A stretch of DNA of 64,000 nucleotides from Streptomyces sp. SAT1 (GCF_001654495.1 NZ_CP015849.1:5245501-5309500), one strand, 5' to 3'; shown: positions 34,821 to 43,412, counted from the first letter of the stretch. The notes: generated from the letters alone by a model not told the origin. Numbers and translations: made by a program.

Positions 34821-36445
34821 TGGGATTCGCCCGTACGTGCTCCGTGGCCCTCGTCGGGGTCGAGGGCGTCGTCGTCGAGGTCCAGGCCGACCTCGAACCG
34901 GGCGTCGCCGCCTTCACCCTGGTGGGACTGCCCGACAAGAGCCTCACCGAGAGCCGCGACCGGGTCCGCGCCGCGGTCGTCAACTCCGGCGCCGAATGGC
35001 CCCAGAAGAAACTCACCGTGGGACTCAGCCCCGCCTCGGTGCCCAAGGCCGGCAGCGGCTTCGACCTCGCCGTGGCCTGCGCGGTGCTCGGCGCCGCCGA
35101 GCGGATCGACCCCCGGGTACTGGCCGACATCGTCATGATCGGCGAACTGGGCCTGGACGGCCGGGTACGCCCGGTGCGCGGCATCCTCCCCGCGGTCCTG
35201 GCCGCCGCCGACGCCGGATACGAACAGGTGGTCGTCCCCGAGTGCGCCGCCGCCGAGGCCACCCTCGTGCCCGGCATCTCCGTGCTCGGCATCCGCAGCC
35301 TGCGCCAGCTGATCGCCGTCCTCACCGACGAACCCGTACCGCAGGAGGAACCCGACGAGCAGGGCCGCCCGGACCCGCTGCTGGCCGGACTGCGCATGCC
35401 CGGCACCGGCGCGGCCACCGGCATGCACAGCATGGGAGCCGCCCAGCACGACCAGGGACACGACCTCGCCGACGTCGTCGGCCAGCGCTCCGCCCGCACG
35501 GCCGTGGAGGTCGCCGCGGCCGGCGGACACCACCTCTTCCTGGAAGGACCGCCGGGCGCGGGAAAGACCATGCTCGCCGAGCGCCTGCCCGCCGTCCTGC
35601 CCCCGCTCCAGCGCCAGGAGTCCCTGGAGGTCACCGCCGTCCACTCGGTGGCCGGACTGCTGCCACCGGGCAAACCGCTGGTCGACCTCGCCCCCTACTG
35701 CGCCCCGCACCACTCCGCCACCATGCAGGCCCTCGTCGGCGGCGGTCCCGGCATCGCACGCCCCGGGGCCGTCTCCCTCGCCCACCGGGGCGTGCTCTTT
35801 CTGGACGAGACCCCCGAGTTCAGCGGTCACGCCCTCGACGCCCTGCGCCAGCCCCTGGAAGCGGGCCACGTGGTGATCGCCCGCAGCGCCGGTGTCGTAC
35901 GGTTCCCGGCGAAGTTCCTCATGGTCCTCGCCGCCAACCCGTGCCCCTGCGGACGCTTCTCCCAGCGCGACACCCTCTGCGAGTGCTCACCGGCGGCGAT
36001 CCGCCGCTACCAGGCCAGACTCTCCGGACCCCTGCTCGACCGGGTCGACCTGCGCGTCGAGGTGGACCCGGTCACCCGCGCCGAACTGGCCCGCCCGGAC
36101 GCCCGGGGCGAGTCCACGGCCACCGTGGCCGACCGGGTGCGCGCCGCCCGCGAGCGCACGGCCGCCCGGCTCACCGGCACCCCTTGGCGCACCAACAGCG
36201 AGGTCCCGGGGCGCGAGCTGCGCAGCCGCTGGCAGGCCGCCCCCGGAGCGATGGACGAGGCCGAACGCGGCCTGGAGCGCGGCCTCCTCACGGCACGCGG
36301 ACTCGACCGCGTGCTCCGCGTCGCCTGGACGGTCGCCGACCTCGTCGGCCACGCCCGCCCCGACGCCACGGACGTCACCCTCGCCCTCCAACTGCGCACC
36401 GGAGTACCTCGCGGCGTCCCCATGGCCCTCGGAGCGACAGCATGA
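34820..36445 (+). CDS. comM: ComM/YifB-type AAA+ Mg-chelatase-like ATPase
   Basis: A 541-aa protein. The N-terminal Lon-protease-like (S5) fold carries VALVGVEGVVVEVQADLEPG. The AAA+ chelatase domain has Walker A GPPGAGKTMLAERLP, Walker B VLFLDETPEF and a Cys-containing insert (NPCPCGRF...CEC) seen in this family. In naturally competent bacteria ComM is a hexameric helicase aiding branch migration. In Streptomyces its role is untested. It is coupled to yraN and dprA by overlaps of 1 and 4 bases. Confidence 0.94.
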   Translation: MGFARTCSVALVGVEGVVVEVQADLEPGVAAFTLVGLPDKSLTESRDRVRAAVVNSGAEWPQKKLTVGLSPASVPKAGSGFDLAVACAVLGAAERIDPRVLADIVMIGELGLDGRVRPVRGILPAVLAAADAGYEQVVVPECAAAEATLVPGISVLGIRSLRQLIAVLTDEPVPQEEPDEQGRPDPLLAGLRMPGTGAATGMHSMGAAQHDQGHDLADVVGQRSARTAVEVAAAGGHHLFLEGPPGAGKTMLAERLPAVLPPLQRQESLEVTAVHSVAGLLPPGKPLVDLAPYCAPHHSATMQALVGGGPGIARPGAVSLAHRGVLFLDETPEFSGHALDALRQPLEAGHVVIARSAGVVRFPAKFLMVLAANPCPCGRFSQRDTLCECSPAAIRRYQARLSGPLLDRVDLRVEVDPVTRAELARPDARGESTATVADRVRAARERTAARLTGTPWRTNSEVPGRELRSRWQAAPGAMDEAERGLERGLLTARGLDRVLRVAWTVADLVGHARPDATDVTLALQLRTGVPRGVPMALGATA

Positions 36446-38142
36446 CCACCCCGGACCACCGCGTGACCGCTCCAGGGCGCCACCGCACGGCTGCTCCAGG
36501 CCACCGGGCGGCCGCCCCGGGCCATCGGACGACCGCCCCGGGCCATCGGACGACCGCCCCGGGGCGGCGCGGTGGACCGGCGGGCGCCCGGCCTTCGCCG
36601 GAACGTTCGACTCCTGCTGACGGCCCGGCCCCGGCCGGGGACCGGCTTCAGGCGGGGGACCGGCTTCGGGCCGGGGGAGTGGCGTCGACCGGTGGCAGGG
36701 ACTCGTCCGGTGGTCCGGCCCCGGGCGGTGGCCGGGACCCGTCCGACGGCTCGGCCCCGGACGGTGGCCCGGCCTCGCCCGGCGGATCGGTCCCGGCGGC
36801 GGACGCCTCCGCGTCCGCTCATCCGTGCCCCTCCGCCCACCCGCGACCTTCCGCTCAGGCAGCCCCGCCCGGCCGCTCGCGCCCGCCTGGGGACTCACCC
36901 CCAGGGGACGGCTCTCACCCACCGAATCGGCCGGGGCCGCCGGACGGGGCGGCTCCGCCCGGGGGCCCCGGCCGACCGGAAGAGGACCGACCGGAAGGGC
37001 CAGACGCGGAACTCCTCGCACGGGTCTTCCTCAGCCGGGTGCTGGAGCCCGGAGACGCGACCGGAGGGAGGTGGGTGCGGGAACTGGGCGCCCAGACCGT
37101 GGCACGGCGGCTGCGGGACGGCACGACACCGCTGCCCGGGGTGTCCGGCAAACGCTGGGCCGGCCTGTGCGCCCGCGCCGTCCGGGCCGACCCCGAGCGG
37201 GACCTCGCCGTCGCCCGGGAGACCGGAGTGCGGTTCGTGCACCCCGGGGGCGCCGAGTGGCCGGCCCAGCTCGACGACCTGGGGGACGCCCGGCCCACCG
37301 GCCTGTGGGTGCGCGGCCGGCCCAGCCTGCGCATGTGGGCGCTGCGGTCGGTGGCACTGGTCGGCGCCCGTGCCTGCACCGACTACGGCGCGCACATGGC
37401 GGCCACGCTCGCCGCGGGACTCACCGAACGCGGCTGGGTGGTGGTGTCCGGCGGAGCCTACGGAATCGACGGCGCGGCCCACCGCGGCACGCTCGCCGGC
37501 GCGGGCGCCACCGTCGCCGTGCTGGCCTGCGGCGTCGACCGCCCCTACCCGCGCGGCCACACCGGTCTCCTCACCAGGATCGCCCAGCAGGGCCTGGTGA
37601 TCGGCGAGCTGCCGCCGGGCGAGCACCCCACACCCAGCAGATTCATCGTCCGCAACCGGGTCATTGCGGCCCTCACCCGCGGCACGGTGGTCGTCGAGGC
37701 GGCCTACCGCAGCGGCTCCCTGGTCACCGCACGGGCCGCACAGCGCCTGGGCCGGCACACCATGGGCGTGCCAGGACCGGCCACCAGCGCCCTGTCGGCA
37801 GGCGTCCACGAACTGCTGCGCGGCGGCGCGACGCTGGTCACCGACGCGGCGGAGGTCGCCGAGCTGATCGGCGACATCGGCGAACTCGCCCCCGAGCGGC
37901 GCGGCCCCGTCCTCCCGCGCGACCTGCTGCCACCGGAGACACGGCAGATCCTCGCCGCACTGCCCGCGAGCGGCGCACCGACCGCGGCCGAGATCGCCCG
38001 CGGCGCCCGCACGACACCGGACGACGCGGTCGCCGGACTCTACGAACTCCGCTCGCTCGGTTACGTCGAACGACATGGCGACGGATGGAAGTTGACACGC
38101 CAGGCGGTGATCTCCGGACGACGAGATCCGGAGCCTTGTTGA
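36442..38142 (+). CDS. dprA: DprA/Smf DNA processing protein with long low-complexity N-terminus
   Basis: A 566-aa protein from ATG 36442, whose ATGA overlaps the comM stop. The C-terminal ~380 residues are a normal DprA: SAM-like region LLARVFLSRVLEPG, then a Rossmann-fold single-strand-binding domain (VALVGARACTDYGAHMAATL, VVSGGAYGIDGAAHRGTL, NRVIAALTRGTVVVEAAYRS, LGRHTMGVPGP) and a winged-helix end. The first ~190 residues are Pro/Gly/Ala/His-rich, with seven-residue repeats (APGHRTT) matching a 21-bp DNA repeat at ~36515-36560. Most DprA proteins lack this. A downstream start is possible, but the overlap favours the long form. Confidence 0.9.
   Translation: MTTPDHRVTAPGRHRTAAPGHRAAAPGHRTTAPGHRTTAPGRRGGPAGARPSPERSTPADGPAPAGDRLQAGDRLRAGGVASTGGRDSSGGPAPGGGRDPSDGSAPDGGPASPGGSVPAADASASAHPCPSAHPRPSAQAAPPGRSRPPGDSPPGDGSHPPNRPGPPDGAAPPGGPGRPEEDRPEGPDAELLARVFLSRVLEPGDATGGRWVRELGAQTVARRLRDGTTPLPGVSGKRWAGLCARAVRADPERDLAVARETGVRFVHPGGAEWPAQLDDLGDARPTGLWVRGRPSLRMWALRSVALVGARACTDYGAHMAATLAAGLTERGWVVVSGGAYGIDGAAHRGTLAGAGATVAVLACGVDRPYPRGHTGLLTRIAQQGLVIGELPPGEHPTPSRFIVRNRVIAALTRGTVVVEAAYRSGSLVTARAAQRLGRHTMGVPGPATSALSAGVHELLRGGATLVTDAAEVAELIGDIGELAPERRGPVLPRDLLPPETRQILAALPASGAPTAAEIARGARTTPDDAVAGLYELRSLGYVERHGDGWKLTRQAVISGRRDPEPC
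38112..38133 (+). terminator. Possible terminator at the end of dprA
   Basis: A 7-bp perfect stem (38112-38118 with 38127-38133) overlaps the last dprA codons and is followed by CCTTGTTGA. It is weak but in the right place, before the whiG promoter region. Confidence 0.35.
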
Positions 38143-38305
38143 CCGAGCGTGTTCGGCCGTCCGGGGGAACGCCTACGCCTGCGTAAATTCCCGCAGTTGG
38201 GCGTTCCCCATATCACCCAGGGTGACGCGCGTGACCCGGTGGAGCGCCTTGCGGAACGTATCTGCGCACGCGCTGTGCCCCGTCGTTCGCGCACCGCGAC
38301 ACTTC

Positions 38306-38322
38306 AGTCACGCTACGCTCAC
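38306..38322 (+). promoter_or_regulatory. BldD-like operator upstream of whiG
   Basis: AGTCA-n8-TCAC fits the BldD binding pattern (AGTnA...TCAC). It lies ~92 bp before the whiG ATG. whiG is a known direct target of BldD, the c-di-GMP-dependent repressor of sporulation genes, so the site is expected here. The rest of 38143-38413 holds no gene. Confidence 0.55.
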
Positions 38323-38413
38323 GTGGTTCCGACGCGGACAACCCGATACCGAACCCAGACCGACAGCTCACCCAGAAAGCCGCATCCCACGGCAGAACGG
38401 CACAAGGCGACGA

Positions 38414-39256
38414 ATGCCCCAGCACACCTCCGGGTCCGACCGGGCGGCGATCCCCCCAGCCGCCCGCGACGGTGGCAACGTGCGGCCGCCCGCTCCCTCG
38501 ACGCTCGACGAGCTGTGGCGGTCGTACAAGGCGACGGGGGACGACAGGCTGCGGGAGCAACTGATCCTGCACTACTCGCCGCTGGTGAAGTACGTCGCGG
38601 GACGGGTGAGCGTCGGCCTGCCGCCCAATGTGGAACAGGCCGACTTCGTGTCCTCGGGCGTGTTCGGGCTCATCGACGCGATCGAGAAGTTCGACATCGA
38701 CCGGGAGATCAAGTTCGAGACGTACGCGATCACCCGGATCCGCGGCGCCATGATCGACGAACTGCGGGCGCTGGACTGGATCCCCCGGTCCGTGCGGCAG
38801 AAGGCACGCAACGTCGAGCGGGCGTACGCGACGCTGGAGGCCCGGCTGCGGCGCACCCCCTCGGAGGGCGAGGTGGCCACCGAGATGGGCATCGCGGTCG
38901 ATGAACTCCACGCGGTCTTCAGCCAGTTGTCGCTGGCCAACGTGGTGGCGCTGGAAGAGCTGCTGCACGTGGGCGGCGACGGCGGGGACCGGCTGAGCCT
39001 GATGGACACGCTGGAGGACACCGCCGCCGACAACCCGGTGGAGGTCGCCGAGGACCGGGAGCTGCGCCGGTTCCTGGCCCGCGCGATCAACACCCTGCCC
39101 GAGCGGGAGAAGACCGTCGTCACCCTGTACTACTACGAGGGACTCACGCTCGCCGAGATCGGCAATGTGCTCGGCGTCACCGAGAGCAGGGTCAGCCAGA
39201 TCCACACCAAGTCCGTCCTCCAGCTGCGCGCGAAACTGGCGGGTTTCGGCCGCTGA
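38414..39256 (+). CDS. whiG: Sporulation sigma factor WhiG
   Basis: A 280-aa sigma factor of the FliA/sigma-28 class that starts aerial hyphae on the path to spores. It starts MPQHTSGSDRAAIPPAARDG. Region 2 contains LILHYSPLVKYVAGRVSVGL and EKFDIDREIKFETYAITRIR. Region 3 follows (LRRTPSEGEVATEMGIAV). Region 4 ends with the helix-turn-helix LTLAEIGNVLGVTESRVSQI. I recall almost the same sequence for S. coelicolor WhiG. The anti-sigma factor RsiG is not in this window. Confidence 0.97.
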   Translation: MPQHTSGSDRAAIPPAARDGGNVRPPAPSTLDELWRSYKATGDDRLREQLILHYSPLVKYVAGRVSVGLPPNVEQADFVSSGVFGLIDAIEKFDIDREIKFETYAITRIRGAMIDELRALDWIPRSVRQKARNVERAYATLEARLRRTPSEGEVATEMGIAVDELHAVFSQLSLANVVALEELLHVGGDGGDRLSLMDTLEDTAADNPVEVAEDRELRRFLARAINTLPEREKTVVTLYYYEGLTLAEIGNVLGVTESRVSQIHTKSVLQLRAKLAGFGR

Positions 39257-39264
39257 GCGCGTAG

Positions 39265-39293
39265 GCGCGCACCGCGCGGGACGCGGTGTGCGC
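39265..39293 (+). terminator. Terminator hairpin after whiG
   Basis: A 12-bp stem (39265-39276 with 39282-39293, one G-T pair) and 5-nt loop, 9 nt past the whiG stop. Confidence 0.6.
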
Positions 39294-39326
39294 CCGGTGC
39301 GACTCCCGCCGCGGGCGCCGCGTCCG

Positions 39327-39332
39327 TAGAGT
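39327..39332 (+). promoter_or_regulatory. Near-leaderless -10 element for the TetR gene
   Basis: TAGAGT lies 7 nt before GTG 39340 and there is no Shine-Dalgarno sequence. This sets the start codon at 39340. Confidence 0.45.
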
Positions 39333-39339
39333 GGACGAC

Positions 39340-39918
39340 GTGCCAAGGATTCGAGCGGCCTCCGTGGCCGAGCACCGGTCGATGCAGCGTGCCGCCCTGC
39401 TGGACGCGGCGCGCACCCTGCTGTCCCAGGGCGGTACGGAGGCGCTGACCTTCCCCGCGCTGGCCGAGCGGACGGGGCTCGCGCGCTCGTCGGTGTACGA
39501 GTACTTCCGGTCGCGGGCCGCCGTGGTCGAGGAGCTGTGCGAGGCCGACTTCCCGGTCTGGGCCGCGGAGGTGTCGGCGGCGATGGACGCCGCGGACGGC
39601 CCCGGGCCCAAGGTCGAGGCGTACGTCCGCGCCCAGCTGGACCTCGTCGGCGACCAGCGGCACCGTGCCGTCGTGGCGATCTCGGCGAGCGAGCTGGACG
39701 CCGGCGCCCGGGAGAAGATCCGGGCCGCGCACGGCGGACTGGTCGCCATGATCGTCGAGGCACTGGCCGAGCTGGGCCACGAGCAGCCCCGGCTGGCCGC
39801 GATGCTGCTCCAGGGCGTGGTCGACGCGGCCGTGCGCCGGATCGAGCTGGGGGTCGAGGAGCCCTCGGCCGTCGCGGAGGCGGCCGTGGCGATGGCTCTC
39901 CGGGGCGTCCGGGGCTGA
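39340..39918 (+). CDS. TetR-family transcriptional regulator
   Basis: A 192-aa repressor-type protein from GTG 39340 (MPRIRAASVAEHRSMQR). The N-terminal helix-turn-helix reads LTFPALAERTGLARSSVYEY and ends FRSRAAVVEELCEADF. The C-terminal ligand domain is helical (LVGDQRHRAVVAISASELDA). The ligand and targets are unknown. It lies between whiG and the IS110 element, so any gene it once controlled to the right has been separated from it. Confidence 0.92.
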   Translation: MPRIRAASVAEHRSMQRAALLDAARTLLSQGGTEALTFPALAERTGLARSSVYEYFRSRAAVVEELCEADFPVWAAEVSAAMDAADGPGPKVEAYVRAQLDLVGDQRHRAVVAISASELDAGAREKIRAAHGGLVAMIVEALAELGHEQPRLAAMLLQGVVDAAVRRIELGVEEPSAVAEAAVAMALRGVRG

Positions 39919-40029
39919 CCCGCACACCGCCTTGCCGCCCCCGCCCTCTTCCCCCTGGGGGGCCTCCCCCTCCCCCTCCCCCGTTTTGTTTTCCGCGGTC
40001 CTGAAAGAGGGCCGCTGGCCTCCGGGTCC

Positions 40030-40200
40030 GGCATGACTGTTCCCCCCCTGTCGAACGGATGACCTGGGGGGTGGTGTCACCGGGCCTGGGGGGCGCCGTT
40101 GGAGACGCTGATGAGAGGTCCGACCACCGCCCGGCCTGGCGCAATGCCCGGCCGTTTGCCGACGGCAGGTCTGCATAACGTGGATGCGCGCACACGACGC
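40030..40200 (+). ncRNA. Candidate bridge RNA of the IS110 element
   Basis: IS110 elements make a non-coding bridge RNA from their left end, whose two internal loops pair with target and donor DNA. The region shows three consecutive hairpins. The first is C-run 40043-40048 with G-run 40066-40071, around a 17-nt loop. The second is CCGGGC 40080-40085 with GCCCGG 40129-40134, around a ~43-nt internal loop. The third is GCCGT 40151-40155 with ACGGC 40162-40166. This two-large-loop layout is what a bridge RNA would need. I could not match the loops to flanking DNA by eye, so boundaries and guides are uncertain. Confidence 0.45.
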
Positions 40201-40242
40201 CAAAGCCCTGGCCAGCACCGCACAGAACCAGTTGGGAGCACA

Positions 40243-41445
40243 ATGTTCGACATCGGCGACGTGGGCGTCTTCCTCGGCCTGGACGTCGGCAAAAGCACCC
40301 ACCACGGGCACGGACTGACCCCGGCCGGGAAGAAGGTCTTCGACAAGCAGCTGCCCAACAGCGAACCGAAGCTGCGGGCCGTCCTGGACAAGCTGGCCGC
40401 GAAGTTCGGCACCGTGCTGGTCATCGTGGACCAGCCCGCCTCGATCGGAGCCCTGCCCCTGACGATCGCCCGGGAGACCGGCTGCAAGGTCGCCTACCTG
40501 CCCGGTCTCTCGATGCGGCGGATCGCCGATCTCTACCCGGGCGAGGCGAAGACCGACGCGAAGGACGCTGCGGTGATCGCGGACGCCGCACGGGCCATGC
40601 CGCACACCCTGCGCTCGCTGGAAGTGACCGACGAGATCACCGCCGAACTGACCGTCCTGGTCGGCTTCGACCAGGACCTCGCCGCCGAGGCCACCCGCAC
40701 CTCCAACCGGATACGCGGCCTGCTCAGCCAGTTCCACCCCAGCCTGGAACGCGCCCTGGGCCCGCGTCTGGACCACCCGGCGGTGACCTGGCTGCTGGAA
40801 CGCCACGGATCCCCCGCCGCCCTGCGGAAAGCCGGACGCCGCAAGCTGGTCGAGGTGATCCGTCCCAAGGCCCCGCGCATGGCCCAGCGGCTGATCGACC
40901 AGGTCTTCGACGCGCTCGACGAGCAGACCGTCACGGTCCCGGGCACCGGCACCCTCGACCTCGTGATCCCCTCCCTGGCCCGGTCGCTCGCGGCCGTCCA
41001 AGAACAGCGACGAGCCCTGGAAGCCCAGATCGGACAGCTGCTGGAGGCTCACCCTCTTTCCGCGGTCCTGACCTCGATTCCGGGGGTCGCGGTCAGGACC
41101 GCCGCCACGCTGCTGGTGACCGTCGGCGACGGCACCAGTTTCCCCACCGCCGCCCACCTGGCCTCCTACGCCGGCCTCGCCCCCACGACCAAGTCGTCGG
41201 GGACCTCGATCCACGGCGAACACGCGCCCAGAGGCGGCAACCGGCAACTGAAACGCGCGATGTTCCTGTCCGCCTTCGCCGCACTGCACGACCCCACCTC
41301 CCGCACCTACTACGACCGCTGTCGGGCCCGCGGGAAGACCCACACCCAGGCACTCCTCCGCCTGGCCCGACAACGGATCAACGTACTGTTCGCAATGCTC
41401 CGCGACGGCACCTTCTACGAACCCCGAACCCCACGCCTCGCTTGA
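40243..41445 (+). CDS. IS110-family transposase/recombinase
   Basis: A 400-aa protein from ATG 40243 after GGGAG. The N-terminal RuvC-like DEDD domain starts VGVFLGLDVGKSTHHGHGLT (Asp ~14), with VLVIVDQPAS and KTDAKDAAVIADAAR supplying further acidic residues. A coiled-coil middle follows. The C-terminal Tnp domain includes LTSIPGVAVRTAATLLVTVG and FPTAAHLASYAGLAPTTKSS, and the catalytic-serine region SSGTSIHGEHAPRGGNRQLK. No stop or frameshift interrupts it, so it may be active. Confidence 0.95.
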   Translation: MFDIGDVGVFLGLDVGKSTHHGHGLTPAGKKVFDKQLPNSEPKLRAVLDKLAAKFGTVLVIVDQPASIGALPLTIARETGCKVAYLPGLSMRRIADLYPGEAKTDAKDAAVIADAARAMPHTLRSLEVTDEITAELTVLVGFDQDLAAEATRTSNRIRGLLSQFHPSLERALGPRLDHPAVTWLLERHGSPAALRKAGRRKLVEVIRPKAPRMAQRLIDQVFDALDEQTVTVPGTGTLDLVIPSLARSLAAVQEQRRALEAQIGQLLEAHPLSAVLTSIPGVAVRTAATLLVTVGDGTSFPTAAHLASYAGLAPTTKSSGTSIHGEHAPRGGNRQLKRAMFLSAFAALHDPTSRTYYDRCRARGKTHTQALLRLARQRINVLFAMLRDGTFYEPRTPRLA

Positions 41446-41520
41446 CCAAAGACATAGAGGCACCCCTCCCCCCACCCCACCCCTCGCCCCTCCCAAGAGC
41501 TCCCGCCCCTCTCGCGCTCG

Positions 41521-42276
41521 TCACGGAGGCAGCGGCACCCCGAGGACCGGCAGCAGACGCGCGGGACCGCCGTTCAGCAGCCGGGGCGGCAGGAGCAGCA
41601 GGGGATCGAGGTAGGTCTCGCCCCGGAGCAGGCCCCAGTGCAGACAGCCGGAGCCGCAGTGGGAAGCCGTCCCCGCCGCCTCCACCGTCCCGATGACCTC
41701 ACCGGCCGCCACCTCGGCGCCCTCGGGCACGGACGCCCGTACCGGCTCGTACGTCGTGCGCAGGGCAGGGGATCCCGTCCCCGCCAGTTCCACGGAGACC
41801 ACCCCCCGCCCGGCCACGGTCCCGGCGAAGGAGACGCGACCGGCCGCCACCGCGTGTACCGCGGTGCCCGGCGGCGCGCCCAGGTCCACGCCGCGATGGC
41901 CGGGGCCGTAGGGCGTGGCCGGAGGTTCCCAGCCGCGCAGGACCGGCGGGCGTGACCCCACCGGCCACGCCCGGCCCACCGCGGGCACCGGCGCATCGGC
42001 CGAAGCCTCCGCGCCCGCGCCTGTGCCCGCGCCCGCCGCGCCGCTCACGCCCCCCGCGTCCCTCGTGCTTCCCGCGCCCCAGGCCACCGGAACCGACAGC
42101 ACCGCCGTCGCCCCCAGACACAGCCCCGCGAGCCACCGGCCCACCCACCGCTCCACACCCGCACCGCCCTCCGCATCCGCATCCACGCCCGTATCCGGGT
42201 GCCTCCACACTCCCGCGAACGGCCGGAACCGGCCGGAGTCTGTGGACGACGCACCGGTTGTGGACAGCGGCGTCAC
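41521..42276 (-). CDS. M23-family metallopeptidase (peptidoglycan hydrolase)
   Basis: A 251-aa secreted protein, starting at GTG 42276 with GGAAGG upstream. A hydrophobic signal segment near residues 45-65 (LAGLCLGATAVLSVPVAWGA) precedes a Gly/Ala linker. The LytM/M23 domain then has GHRGVDLGAPPGTAVHAVAA with the HxxxD zinc ligands. The distal motif reads GCLHWGL, where the first His of the usual HxH is replaced by Cys. I recall this Cys form in Streptomyces homologues. Activity may be reduced or regulatory. It is divergent from rpsB and convergent with the IS110 transposase. Confidence 0.88.
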   Translation of the reverse strand: MTPLSTTGASSTDSGRFRPFAGVWRHPDTGVDADAEGGAGVERWVGRWLAGLCLGATAVLSVPVAWGAGSTRDAGGVSGAAGAGTGAGAEASADAPVPAVGRAWPVGSRPPVLRGWEPPATPYGPGHRGVDLGAPPGTAVHAVAAGRVSFAGTVAGRGVVSVELAGTGSPALRTTYEPVRASVPEGAEVAAGEVIGTVEAAGTASHCGSGCLHWGLLRGETYLDPLLLLPPRLLNGGPARLLPVLGVPLPP

Positions 42277-42296
42277 CCGGCACCTTCCGGGTCCCG

Positions 42297-42302
42297 TACA
42301 CT
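42297..42302 (+). promoter_or_regulatory. -10 element for rpsB
   Basis: TACACT, a good -10 match, lies between the divergent M23 and rpsB genes. Transcription would start near 42309, giving a ~165-nt leader before the rpsB ATG. No clear -35. Confidence 0.4.
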
Positions 42303-42472
42303 TCTGGTGGCGATCCGGGTCACCGGGTCGACTTCGCACGCCCCGACACTCCGGTCGGCAACGGTCGGTGTCAGCGCCCCTCGGTCCTTCGTGGCACGGC
42401 GCGCCGCGGGCGTCAGGCGCGGGAGCCGTCCGGCACCCGCGGCACAACCGAGAAATTCAAGGAGATACGGCC

Positions 42473-43393
42473 ATGGCCGTCGTCACGATGCGGGAGCTGC
42501 TGGAGAGCGGCGTCCACTTCGGTCACCAGACCCGTCGCTGGAACCCGAAGATGAAGCGCTTCATCTTCACCGAGCGCAACGGCATCTACATCATCGACCT
42601 GCTCCAGTCGCTGTCGTACATCGACCGCGCCTACGAGTTCGTCAAGGAGACTGTGGCCCACGGCGGCACGGTCATGTTCGTCGGCACGAAGAAGCAGGCG
42701 CAGGAGGCCATCGCCGAGCAGGCCACCCGCGTCGGCATGCCCTACGTCAACCAGCGCTGGCTGGGCGGCATGCTCACCAACTTCTCGACCGTCTACAAGC
42801 GCCTTCAGCGCCTGAAGGAGCTCGAGCAGATCGACTTCGAGGACGTGGCCGCCTCCGGCCTCACCAAGAAGGAGCTGCTGGTCCTCTCCCGCGAGAAGGC
42901 CAAGCTGGAGAAGACCCTCGGCGGTATCCGCGAGATGCAGAAGGTGCCCAGCGCCGTCTGGATCGTGGACACCAAGAAGGAGCACATCGCGGTCGGCGAG
43001 GCCCGCAAGCTCAACATCCCGGTCGTCGCCATCCTCGACACCAACTGCGACCCCGACGAGGTCGACTACAAGATCCCGGGCAACGACGACGCGATCCGCT
43101 CCGTCACCCTGCTGACCCGTGTGATCGCCGACGCCGTCGCCGAGGGCCTCATCTCCCGTTCCGGCGTCAACGCCGGTGACAAGGGCGAGAAGGCCGCGGG
43201 CGAGCCGCTCGCCGAGTGGGAGCGCGACCTGCTCGAGGGCGAGAAGAAGGCGGACGAGTCCGCCGAGGCCGTCGAGGCCGCCGCCGAGGCTCCGGCCCCC
43301 GACGCCCCGGTCGCCGAGGCCGTCGAGGAGGCCGCCGCCGAGGTCAAGGCCGAGACCGAGACCGAGGTCAAGGCCGAGGGCGAGCAGGCCTGA
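42473..43393 (+). CDS. rpsB: 30S ribosomal protein S2
   Basis: A 306-aa S2 starting MAVVTMRELLESGVHFGHQT, with AGGAGA upstream. Standard S2 motifs are RRWNPKMKRFIFTERNGIYI, NQRWLGGMLTNFSTVYKRL and VVAILDTNCDPDEVDYKIPG. The last ~60 residues are an acidic Ala/Glu tail, as in other actinobacteria. It forms the conserved pair rpsB-tsf. Confidence 0.98.
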   Translation: MAVVTMRELLESGVHFGHQTRRWNPKMKRFIFTERNGIYIIDLLQSLSYIDRAYEFVKETVAHGGTVMFVGTKKQAQEAIAEQATRVGMPYVNQRWLGGMLTNFSTVYKRLQRLKELEQIDFEDVAASGLTKKELLVLSREKAKLEKTLGGIREMQKVPSAVWIVDTKKEHIAVGEARKLNIPVVAILDTNCDPDEVDYKIPGNDDAIRSVTLLTRVIADAVAEGLISRSGVNAGDKGEKAAGEPLAEWERDLLEGEKKADESAEAVEAAAEAPAPDAPVAEAVEEAAAEVKAETETEVKAEGEQA

Positions 43394-43412
43394 CCTGCCG
43401 ACGTCAGAGTTG

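Larger units (their letters stand above)
39980..41475 (+). mobile_element. IS110-family insertion sequence
   Basis: A complete-looking element of ~1.5 kb with one transposase gene, a ~250-bp non-coding left end and a short right end (about 30 bp after the stop). There are no terminal inverted repeats or target duplications, as is normal for IS110. Ends are estimated. Both flanks are C/T-rich (CCTCCCCCTCCCCCTCCCC on the left, CACCCCTCCCC on the right), suggesting insertion into a C-rich intergenic tract between the TetR gene and the M23 peptidase gene. Confidence 0.75.
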
